From positions 22,406,352 to 22,470,351 of the forward strand of contig OZ038453.1 in the NCBI GenBank assembly GCA_964036195.1: DNA of 64,000 nt. The letters are read 5' to 3'. The notes below the pieces were generated by a model. It made no database searches, was not told the DNA's origin, and was given only the letters and a program-made list of their open reading frames with translations. The position numbers were made by a program, and so were the translations under genes. The DNA comes from Sphaerolaimus hirsutus. Its lineage: Eukaryota > Nematoda > Chromadorea > Monhysterida > Sphaerolaimidae. This document shows, piece by piece, positions 1 to 12,100 of this stretch (its first letter is position 1; every line of letters starts with the position of its first letter).

Positions 1-100
1 CCCTGCATTATCGGGTGAGATTTTGAAAATTTCACGTCACCCAATAACCCGGGGATGACTGTAAATACAAATCAAAAAGTATGTGACCTCTTTTCCTCAG

Positions 101-3100
101 AGTGAGACGAGAGACAACCCAATTCCACTGCACACTGTGGCCTTCGGATCTGGAGCAGATTTTGACACACTGAGGAGAATTGCTGTTGTGACTGGTGGCC
201 TTGCTCGGAAGGTTTGTGCAATTTTTAAAATCTAACTTTAAAAACAAAGTCAGATGTGTATACTCTTGTGGCTCGGTAGTTACCTGATTATGTGCTCATG
301 CAGCTATGTATGTCTTGGCGTTAATTGTTCTAAAAAAGACCTCACTTAACAATATTGATTATTATTTTCCAAGATTTGCATGGATGAGTACTGTTCACTG
401 CTAATCTAAAAACATAAAGATTTGAAATCAATGAGTGTATTTTATACCAGAAAAGGGGCAAAATGTTTTTGCCCTAGCCGGGACTCGAACCTGGGACCTG
501 TCAATATGTGTGTGAATTCTCTAACCAACTGAGCTACCAGGACGCTATATTTTGCACTGCTCCCACTACATTCATCCATCTATGTACAGGTATTTGAAGA
601 CTCTGATGCTCCACTGCAAATGAGGGGATTCTATGCACAAATTTCAAACCCACTCCTGACAAATGTTGAAATTAAATATGTGAATGACACTGCAGATCTA
701 GGTAGAATTTATTAATGACCTATAAAAATCTCTACTTTCTGACTTGCAAATAATACAAAATTCAAATGTAAAATCTTCAATTTCAGACAGTCTAATAATG
801 CCTGACACAAGCACATATTATGATGGCAGTGAAATTGTTGTTGTGGGTAAAGTCAATGAGAAAAGAAATGTGAATGATGGAAATCTTGTGGAAACTGAGA
901 TTGTAGGTATTGATGCACATGGCGATGAAATAGAGTACATTGTGAGTTGATAGAATTTATGTTTACCTATAATACCTTTAGAATGCCTTTTTTACCTATA
1001 ATTTAGTTTGCTGTAAGACAAACATAAAATTATATACATTGCGTGTTCATGCACACTAGATCACACTTTTTTCTTGTTGTCTGAGGTTGTCGCTGATTTG
1101 TTGTCGCCAGCCCCTTTAACGAGGCCGCCGACAATGCCCCTTTAACAAATACAGTGACAATCTCCGACAACAAAAAAGTGTGCATGAACACACAATGTAA
1201 ATATATAATTTGATGTCTGTTTTAGGCAGTGGGGCTGATCAAGTCATGATAGATTGAGGCTTCACACATGTAAAATATTTCATATACATCCAACAAAAAT
1301 GGCTGAAAAATTGCATTTATTGTCATCGCAGTCGGCACAGTGTAAAAGGCGCCTTATACTACTTTAATTGTTATTACTGCATGATTTGAATCGGCTGCAC
1401 ATGAGTTTAATATTGACAATTTCCCAACCCAATGTGGGTTTAGTGAAAAATTTGCTCATAGGGGTAGATAGCTGGGTGATTTGGAGTAGGGGGTTCAGGA
1501 CCAGAGGGTAAAAATTACCCCCTATGGACAAGTAAATAGGTAGTTGAACCGCAAGTGGAATGATATGTACTCAAACTTAGACTCCACCCCCTATTAAACC
1601 CCTCACTTCACATCCCCATTTTAACAGGCGTGGTGTCACACACCTACCCCGCCATTCCCCAGGGACATTCCCACCAGGCCAGGATATGAGTACAGGGACA
1701 CATGGCCAGAGAGATTCCGCACTGACTTCTATCATGCGCCAGGTGAGTATTTTGAGTGGATGAAAAAGAATATTTTTATATCAAATATGGATGAAAATCA
1801 TTGCTTCAGACGGTGCAGGACCGGTGCACAAGTAAACCCGGTGCACAAGTAACAATGTCCGGTACCAATGTAGACCCGGTGCTGAGGTACGGCCCCCATA
1901 CTTGAGCACTGGGTCTTCATGGGCATTGCAGGTTTTCAGTGTGAGGGGTTGGAGGGGGTTGGGTTACCCCCCAAACGCTCCAGCTATCTACATATGTATC
2001 TAGCGATTTTTCTCCCTTTTTTCCTTCTAAAGCTTGAAAAACCCCATAATTTTGAACCCCTTCGACCCTCACCTCCAAAAACAACAACTATACACATGAT
2101 TGGTGATGGAATGGCGCCATTTGAGCGCGCCAAAGTACGCCACACCATGGCGCGCTGATACTACTTTTGCTACTTGTGCACCGGGTTTACTTGTGCACCG
2201 ACCCACGCCCCTTCAGACTTCATCTTAAATTTGCAATGAATACATTTCACATCATTTTTACTTTAATTACCCACTGCCAATGCTTGAAAAATATGTGAGA
2301 GATTGTGTGGCAGTTCTGGTGTAGAAAAATATTTTTCAGAAAAAGTAAAACAGAAAGGGTAAAATTTTTCAGCTGCTGGAAACCGTAAAGGGTAAAAAAG
2401 TTTCCTCCGTAAAGCGGAAACAGAAAATGGAAAATTGACACCCTAGTGGCATCAGCAGCACTGCGAAGTCTGATAGGAATGAAAAATTTAATCATAATGT
2501 GTATTTATGACAAAAGAAAAAATTTCACAAAACACTATTTCATTGTGCAGGTACGGCTGGGCAATACATCGAAAGAATGTGGGCGTACAGGACAATCAGA
2601 CATTTGCTGGACCAGAGTGAACTGAGCAAGGACAACGGCTTGGACAGCACCGAGTTGAGGGCGAAGGCGCTCAGGTTGAGCTTGAAGGTAAGGTATGGTG
2701 CAATTTTAGACATTTTGGAACCGATGAGCATAAGTGAAGTTAAACTTGATACCTGAGCTCATACCCAAACCAAAATTTTTTGTAAGAACTAATACCTGAT
2801 AGTGATGAAACCAAAAATATGATACACCAACAATTTTTTAGAATAAAACCCAAGAACAAGAACCAAAAATTTTGAAATTCACAAATTCCTAATAAATTGT
2901 ATCTTCTGAGCCTGGTACACCAGTTTTTGGACCAAATACACCTTACAATGGGCTCTTAACAAATTCCAGTACAACTTTGTGACTGAACTGACTTCCCTGG
3001 TGGTTGCCCGAGATTTGGCAGAGCAAACACAACCAGAGGATACAGAGCAAGAGGAATTATCCCTAGCATCATCAGGTAAACTTCTTGTGTTTTGACACTG

Positions 3101-6100
3101 GCAGATGTGCGCTCACACAATTATGATACTTACACATATGTGCACTTACACTGTACACGTGCACGTACACAATTATGATTCTTACACATATGTGCATTTA
3201 CACTGTACACATGTGCACTAGTATACGGTAGTTTACACACGCATCAACCTGGCCAACTACCATATTTCCTCGAAATACCCCCCCTTTTGAAATACCCCCC
3301 CCCCTCTCGTTTGACCCCTCCCCCCCCTTCGAGACCACTATGAAACAATCGACTGAGGCCCTCTGTGCATGTTTACCCGCTGTGCATGTAGACCCTAATT
3401 TTCACACAAAATCGCTCATTGTCATACCATTTTATACATTTTCACCTTCAAAACACTAGTTCATGTGTTTTATTGTCTATTTTCAGCTATTTCTTGTAGT
3501 AAATGTGCTTATATACCCATTTTTAGAAATTTGTCACCTACTTTTAGCGATTTTTCTACCTTTTTTCCTCATTATGAAAAAGCCTATACAATGAACCCCC
3601 ACGAACCCCCAAACCCCCCCCCCCCCAAAAAAAAAAAAGCCCCAAACCGCGCATGCATGCCCAGCCGGCACTAATGGCGCAGTGCATGTCTACATTCAGC
3701 CACGCCGCCGCCCAAAGTTGCGGTAGACGAATAGACGCCAGCCGTACTGCCGCGCGGGGGGCATTATATCAGCGCGCCGTGTGTCTTTTGCAGGTGCAAA
3801 AATGCCGTGAAATAAATTGAGCCGCACGTATGCAGTGGATATCGGATTATCGCGACACTGTACAAATTTGCCCGCGCATGCATTGTTCTGTGACAGCAAT
3901 ACCAGGCATAATTTATCTTTCATATCATTTGTTGTTTTTTGTGGATAGTGTTTGTGCCTTTTTTGTGGGTAGTGTTTTTTGTGGGCAGTTGCATACATGC
4001 TCATGCACAGACGCGGCTGCACGTTTGATAATGTGAGGGGCAAGTTATGTGGCTGAACCACAGACATGACTGCGCGGCTGGGGTGAAGATAGGCTTGAAC
4101 ACGGCGGTGTGCCTTTTACCAAATTTACCTTTTGCCTTTCAGCTGCGCGGCAGGAATGGCGCCAGTCGGACGCGAGCGCGTCGGCCGCTCATGTGCTGGC
4201 GGCGCCATGGCGCCAGCTTTGCGGGCGCGTACGGCCACTGTGCGTGTGCCGTGGTTGCCATGCGGTGATTGTGGCCTACTGAGCGCACGCAGTTGCGCTA
4301 TGAGCGCTGTTGCCATGTGGTGTTTGTTGCCTACAGCTGCTGGGTCCTATCCAACCCTGGAGGGTCAAAGTCTTGAATACTCCTGACATGCACAGCGGGT
4401 AAACATGCACAGAGGCAGAGGCCCAAACAATCACCCCCCCCTCGAAATACCCCCCAGATTGAGTGTGAAGAGAACGTACATGACAAATACCGCAGTTTGT
4501 GTTCTGCGTAGTGCAGCACACACGTTAAAACAATGTCGGAATCACGTTAGAACAGTGTTTATACCATCTACGTACTACTCTCAGTCTACAGGAGTAACAT
4601 GTATTTATAGACATGTCAGTTATTGATGCATTTTTCTACCCCAGTGTACATCACAAACGACGATTTTGTACTAGGATCTGAAAAAATTTATGGCGAAGTA
4701 AATAATAACCCCCCCCCTCTTCGAAATACCCCCTCCATCGTTTACCCCCCCCCCCTCTCGGGACCACTATGAAACAATCACCCCGGGGGGTATTTCGAGG
4801 AAATACGGTACCATACATACGCACACCCACCACAGGGGGCTCATCACTCCAACTGCAAACATCCGGACGAACATCATCCAATGCGGGGTTCCAAGGGGCT
4901 GCAGGTGCACAAAGTGGGGCCGCCATGGCACCCCCGCCACCCTCTCCACAAAGAGGTCAGTCAATGGGCAAGAGAATAAGTGCACAAAAGACTGTGCCTT
5001 TGCCGAGGGCAACTCAGTTGCCTCAAGCTACTATGACTCACACTTGGGGGACTACTACTACTTTTCCAGGTGCATTAGTTTTGGTAGGGTGTTGGGGTCT
5101 TTTTTGGAAAAATAAACTGGGGAGATGGGTCAGATGTATGACTTCTACTTTCATTATTCATCGTTTATTTCCAGCAACTGAATTTTTTTCCTTCCATATA
5201 ATGAAACATAATAAGTTTAAATCACAAAAAACGAATATACCTATTAAAATCTCTAGCATAAAATCGATCTCTGGGATTTTATTAAATCTGGCAATAACCT
5301 GGGGAAAATATGAAAAATATGACATTTTATATAATTTATTTAAAAAATATAAATCTAAAAATCTAAGATTTTTGTACTTCTAACAATGACCAACTCTCTC
5401 ATCCACAGGGTTTGGTGGTGGAAATGGAGGTGGAGGTGGAGGAGGAGGATTTCCCGGTCCCACTGGAGGATTCGCTGCAGGTGATTTCATATCTCATCTG
5501 TTGAACCTAATTTTTTTGATTTACTCATTTCTTGCATGGTGAGGCAAATGCTGAAAAGCCAAGAAAGTCATGTAAAAAACCATGTAAGATGTTTAATGTC
5601 ATGTAAAAGACCCTGTAAAATGTCAAACATAATGCAAAATGTTAAAAATTGCAACAGAAAAAAAGTTAAATGGGGGATGATTACATGTATATATTAAATT
5701 AATTCTAGGAATGTTTTTGCTTGCCATCCTCATTTGATGTGTGTTATTTTTCCCTGACAAAACTCATGGGTCAATTGAATTTGGCCCAAAGCCAGGGCTG
5801 ATTGATAGCCGTGGCAATTTTGCATCACTACACAGGTTAGAACAATGTTTATACGATCTATATTTACATACATACTTATATACCTAGGTAACTCTATAAA
5901 TACATATTTAGGTATACTCTTATACATGGTGAATATTTTCTACCTCAGCGTACATCACAAACAATGAATTAGCACTAAAAGTTCTAAAACATTCTGGCGA
6001 AGTAATAAACCCCCCTCGAAATACCCGCCCTTGTTTAACCACCCCCCTCAAAATTTACACTATGAAACAATTTCGGGCTTTGTAACAGCGGGATGCACCA

Positions 6101-9100
6101 GATATCCGTATAGCGCTGGAGATTTGCCCATTGGTACCGCTTGTACCGAAACTCATGAGATTGACAGAATATTCATACTGTACGTACTGTACTGTACGAC
6201 AACGCCAGGGGTTGCTAAATGTGAAAATGTATACTGTGTTGACCGTGGCAAAATGAATGGATAAAGAAATACAGAGATTTGATAATTAGGCTCATTTTGT
6301 CCATTTTATTCATTCACACTATTTACTTATTTCATGCACTAAATAATTTAACCATGCAACTATTTCCAATTCATACCCTATATTATTTATCCATGGAGTG
6401 CTTTGGTTTTGGTAGGGTGTTGGGGTCTTTTTTGGAGAAAAAAAACTGGGGAGATGGGTCAGAGGTATGACGTCTACTTTCATTATTCATCGTTTATTTC
6501 CAGCAACTGAATTTTTTTCCTTCCATATAATGAAACATAATAAGTTTTAATCACAAAAAAAGAATATACCTATTAAAATCTCTAGCATAAAATCGATCTG
6601 TGGGATTAAATTAAATCTGGCAATAACCTGGGGAAAATATGACATTTTGTATAATTTATTAAAAAAATATAAATCTAAAAATCTAAGATTTTTGTAATTC
6701 TAACAATGACCAACTCTCTCATCCACAGGGTTTGGTGGTGGAGGTGGAGGTGGAGGAGGAGGTGGAGGAGGTGGATTTCCCGGTCCCACTGGAGGATTCG
6801 CTGCAGGTGATATCATATCTCATCTGTTGAACCTAATTTTTTTGATTTACTCATTTCTTGCATGGTGAGGCAAATGCTGAAAAGCCAAGAAAGTCATATA
6901 AAAAACCATGTGAGATGTTTAATGTCATGTAAAAGACCCTGTAAAATGTCAAACATAATGCAAAATGTTAAAAATTGCAACAGAAAAAAAGTTAAATGGG
7001 GGATGATTACATGTATATATTATATGAATTCTACGAATGTTTTCGCTTGCCATCCTCGTTTGATGTGTGTTATTTTTCCCTGACAAAAGTCATGGGTCAA
7101 TTGAATTTGGCCCAAAGCCAGGGCTGATTGATAGCCGTGGCAATTTTGCATCACTACATAGGTTAGAACAATGTTGATACGATCTATATTTACATACATA
7201 TACTTATATACCTAGGTAACTCTATAAATACATATTTAGGTATACTCTTATACATGGTGAATATTTTCTACCTCAGCTCAGCGTACATCACAAACAATGA
7301 ATTAGCACTAAAAGTTCTAAAACATTCTGGCGAAGTAATAAACCCCCCTCGAAATAGCCGCCCTTGTTTAACCACCCCCCTCAAAATTTACACTATGAAA
7401 CAATTTCGGGCTCTGTAACGGCGGGATGCACCAGATATCCGTATAGCACTGGAGATTTGCCCATTGGTACCGCTTGTACCGAAACTCCAGAGATTGACAG
7501 AATTTTCATACTGTATGTACTGTACTGTACGACAACGCCAGGGGTCGCTAAATGTGAAAATGTATACTGTGTTGACCGTGGCAAAATGAATGGATAAAGA
7601 AATACAGACATTTGATAATTAGGCTCATTTTGTCCATTTTATTCATTTGCACTATTTACTTATTTCATGCACTATAAAATTTAACCATGCAACTATTTCC
7701 AATTCATACCCTATATTATTTATCCATGGAGTGCTTTAGTTTTGGTAGGGTGTTGGGGTCTTTTTTGGAAAAAAAAACTGGGGAGATGGGTCAGATGTAT
7801 GACTTCTACTTTCATTATTCATCGTTTATTTCCAGCAACTGAATTTGTTTCCTTCCATATAATGAAACATAATAAGTTTTAATCACAAAAAAAAATATAT
7901 CTATTCAAATCTCTAGCATAAAATTGATCTCTGGGATTAAATTAAATCTGGCAATAACCTGGGGAAAATATGAAAAATATGACATTTTATATAATTTATT
8001 AAAAAAATATAAATCTAAAAATCTAAGATTTTTGTAATTCTAACAATGACCAACTCTCTCATCCACAGGGTTTGGTGGTGGAGGTGGAGGTGGAGGAGGA
8101 GGTGGAGGAGGTGGATTTCCCGGTCCCACTGGAGGATTCGCTGCAGGTGATATCATATCTCATCTGTTGAACCTAATTTTTTTGATTTACTCATTTCTTG
8201 CATGGTGAGGCAAATGCTGAAAAGCCAAGAAAGTCATGTAAAAAACCATGTAAGATGTTTAATGTCATGTAAAAGACCCTGTAAAATGTCAAACATAATG
8301 CAAAATGTTAAAAATTGCAACAGAAAAAAAAGTTAAATGGGGGCTGATTACATGTATATATTATATTAATTCTAGGAATGTTTTTTGCTTTTCATCCTCG
8401 TTTGATGTGTGTTGTTTTTCCCTGACAAAACTCATTGGTCAATTTAATTTGGCCCAAAGCCAGGGCTGATTGATAGCCGTGGCAATTTTGCATCACTACA
8501 CTGTACAATAAATCAATGAACATCACAATATTTTACACTATCACAAACGCGGCATTGGCCAAAACTGCGCACTTGCTAAGTTTGTGTTGAATTTACTTTT
8601 ATGATGAACTTAATTCATGCAACAATTTACCCCAGATTATGAATCAAATGGGGGATCATGGAGGCCGCCACCGTGTCCGAAACGGGAGGGAATGTGTGTC
8701 CAGCTGGAATTTACTTCAGTTTGTCATAACAGGGAATTTGTGCACAAATTGTCCGAGAGGTGAGTTGGAAGTGAGGTATACCCGGTGGACATCACACCTC
8801 ACGACAAAATCTAAGATATCCCATCTAGGGTTGGCCGATTTTTTTTAAACGTTTTTTTTTTTTTAAACACGAGGTCCGAAACGTTTTTTTAAAAAAAACC
8901 TAGGCCGAAATTTTTAGTAAAAAACATTGGCCGAAATGTTTAGTACTAAGCATGAGGTATTTTGCAAAATTTTTGTGCGCAAGCGCGCAATTTCACACAC
9001 AAATTGACATTGGTGGTTGTGTTCATTGATTTTGTGGCATTTTTAGTATCAAAGCATCCATTTCTATGTGCTACCATGGGTAAATAAGCCGTCATATGTT

Positions 9101-12100
9101 GCTGTACTATATAATATTGAGGTAATGTGCTTCCATGTACCTCCACAGTGTGTAACTTAACTCCCAAAGTAACAACATCCTTTTATAACCTTGTTTGATC
9201 ACTATTCCGTGCGAAACTTCACTTGAAGTCACGAACATTTGACTATAAGGCGATATACGAACATGTCGACAAAAAATGGACACAAATCACCACGTATAAT
9301 GCTATCCCATGGCTCCACAGCCATTATATGGTCATATATAACAGCACAGAGTATTGTAACTTGTCTGATATACCTATATGTTGACACAGGGCCATATCTG
9401 GGAGCTTTTATAAAAAAACGTTAAAAAGAGAACGTTTTAAATTAAAAAAACGTTGTTTTATAAAAAAAACATGGCGTGTTATACACTGTTTTTTTTCTCA
9501 AACCTAATCTGATCTGAATAAAAGGAAAAACAATGAAGTTTTTCTCATAATATTTATCACATCGCTGCTACATTGAGTGAATTTGTTTCAGTTTTTTTAC
9601 ATGACCATATTTATCAAAATACGGTATCATTCATTGTATAGTGATGTGTCCAATCAATTTATCTGGCACCATTTTGGAAATAGCTGATAAAAAAATTAAA
9701 AAGAGCATCCAACGCAACTAAAGTTTGATTTTGGTTTTTATTTTGATGACTACTGAACATTTAGGCGTTACTGTAAAGTATTATTCCAAACTTCACAATT
9801 CAACCTTCCATAACAACATACTTCCAAACCACAATACACCCCCAAAACGCAGGAAAGAGGGCGGTGCGGTGCGGTGCTGGACGAGCTGCAGCAGGGGGGA
9901 CCTGACCTGCACCCAGTTGCTCAGCACCGACCCGCTCAAGAACACCACCGCTGATGCCGGCAAGGGCGTGTGCTGTCCCAGAATTGGTATGTTACAGTGA
10001 AATGGGTGACTAATTATTAAAATACCCTTTTATTACCTCAAATTGGAGGTACCGTAAATCATCGAATAAGTCCCCGGGGGGGTTATTTTTCCTCAGAATT
10101 TTTTGAGGGGGACTTATTCGAGGGGGGGGGGTATTTTTTCGTCGAAATGTTGAGTAAAAAGCGTGATCAATCTACCGTATTTCCTCGAAATACCCCCCCT
10201 CGAAATACCCCCCTCGTTTGACCCCCCCCCCCTCTCGAGACCACTATGAAACAATCACCCCCCCCCCTCGAAAACCCCCCCCCAGATTGAGTGTAAGACG
10301 TACATGACAAATACTGCAGTTTGTGTTCTCCGTAGTGCAGAACACACGTTAAAACAATGTCGGAATCACGTTAGAACAGTGTTTATACCATCCACGTACT
10401 AATATTAGTCTACATAACCTTATAAATGGCGGTTTTTGTTGTATTTTTCGACGTCTGCGTACGTTTCAGACAACAATTTCGTGCTGGGATTTAAACAAAT
10501 TTCTTGTGAAATAATAACCCCCCCCCCTCGAAATACCCCCCCCTCGTTTAACCCCCCCCCCCTCTCGGGACCACTATGAAACAATCACCCCCCGGGGGGT
10601 ATTTCGAGGAAATACGGTAGCATCTGAATGGGGTTGAGTAGGTTGCACAAACATGTAAGCCAGAATAGAAATCCCATAATTCATGCTATGAAATCAATGC
10701 TAGTGTGCATCAACTGCAAAAAAATACATACTTTTAATGAACATATACATACATATGTTTTTTATACATGGATTTCTTTCCTACCCATAAAAGTGGGGGG
10801 GGGTTATTTGAGGGGGGGAGTTTTTTTTCCCCAGTCAGCTTACAGGGGGGGTATTATTCGAGGTGGGGAGTTGTTCGAGGGGGGACGTATTCGAGGATTT
10901 ACGGTATATTTACCAAAATTTGATTTTGTCACCTTTTTCTGCATCTTCAATGAAAGTGTACCTTTATTTTATTAGAGGTATGCACACTATCGTTTTCACA
11001 AGCCTTTGCAAACACTCAGCCAACAGTGAACAACTTATACTCGGCGAACATGATACTCTGCCCTAGCACTCATTAATTTCTCACGTTGGAAACATGCCAA
11101 TGATGATAACAGAGTTGTTAGAATTACTGAACTTTTTTAAGAGTATATGTAAACGTAAAGTATTTTTTTTACTCACCACAAAGTATAGAAAACGTAAAAT
11201 ACTTTTTTTTTACTCGTACATACGCGTAAATGTGGGTACTTTTTTGTGAGTGTAGAAACGACTACTTTTTATCATAGAATGTGTAAAAGTGGGCACTTTT
11301 TCATACGTGTACAGCACAACATATGTTTTTCTATAAGCAAATGACAGATAATATAGTTTTCAAGGTCTCTTTTTTCTAGGAGATAAAAATCATCGTTCTC
11401 CCGACTCGTTTACCACATCCGTTGTCTCCACAACCATTTCGATTTGGTTGCGAATTTTGAAATTTTTAAAGGCACTACCCCCGCATTTCTAAAATATTCA
11501 ATGGAACCACTTCTGTAAATACATAGCAGTGTAGTTACTTTATAACTATGTCCCACATTGAATTTTCATAAATACATTTTCCGTACGCGTACGCTTTGAA
11601 AGTGTACGCGTACAAGTGCGTACGGTATTTTTTTGAAAAGTATATGTAAATGCATTTACCGCGTACTCGCGTACGCTTATTTTTCGAGTAAACGTACGTA
11701 CCTTTTAACAACTCTGGATGATAAAGCATGCGATTATTGTAAATATAATAGATAAAAAATCATCGTTCTGAGTAAATTAATGTATATCGTTACAACAGAG
11801 ATTAATTTTTCTGTGTCAACTTCTTATGAAAGTGTGACCTCTTTCAACTTTTTATGAAAATCGCATGCGTAAAAAAATCGTTGGCATGCTTCCAGCGGGA
11901 ACCACGCGTGCAGGGTGTAAAGTGACTGGAGTATACCTAATTCATATTATCAGAGTTAACAAAGATTTGTCTGGCTTTCCCTTTCATATAGTTGTCTGCC
12001 ATGTTGATATGGTCACTGTTTTTACGATTTTACACGTTTCTGGCACGCTGCCAGCTGCGCCTCTTATTGGAGGGATGCCTGTATTTATTTCATCACATCC

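Larger units (their letters stand above)
5080..8500 (+). repeat. about 1.33-kb tandem unit, three copies, each with a Gly-rich exon
   Basis: Units start at 5080, 6408 and 7741 with TTTGGTAGGGTGTTGGGG; the spacings are 1328 and 1333 bp. Each unit has the same intron, a phase 1-1 Gly-rich exon and the downstream intron. A roughly 570-bp MITE-derived stretch (from about 5832 and about 7162) ends units 1 and 2 only. In unit 3 the sequence passes straight into the intron flank also seen in B. Confidence 0.9.

Noticed and set aside
471-543. Functional tRNA gene
   Set aside because: The anticodon stem does not pair and the D stem has a mismatch.
4769-5383. 204-codon plus-strand frame around the copy A linker
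   Set aside because: Only 4836-5069 is exon-like. The front is MITE sequence and the back is the Gly-exon intron.
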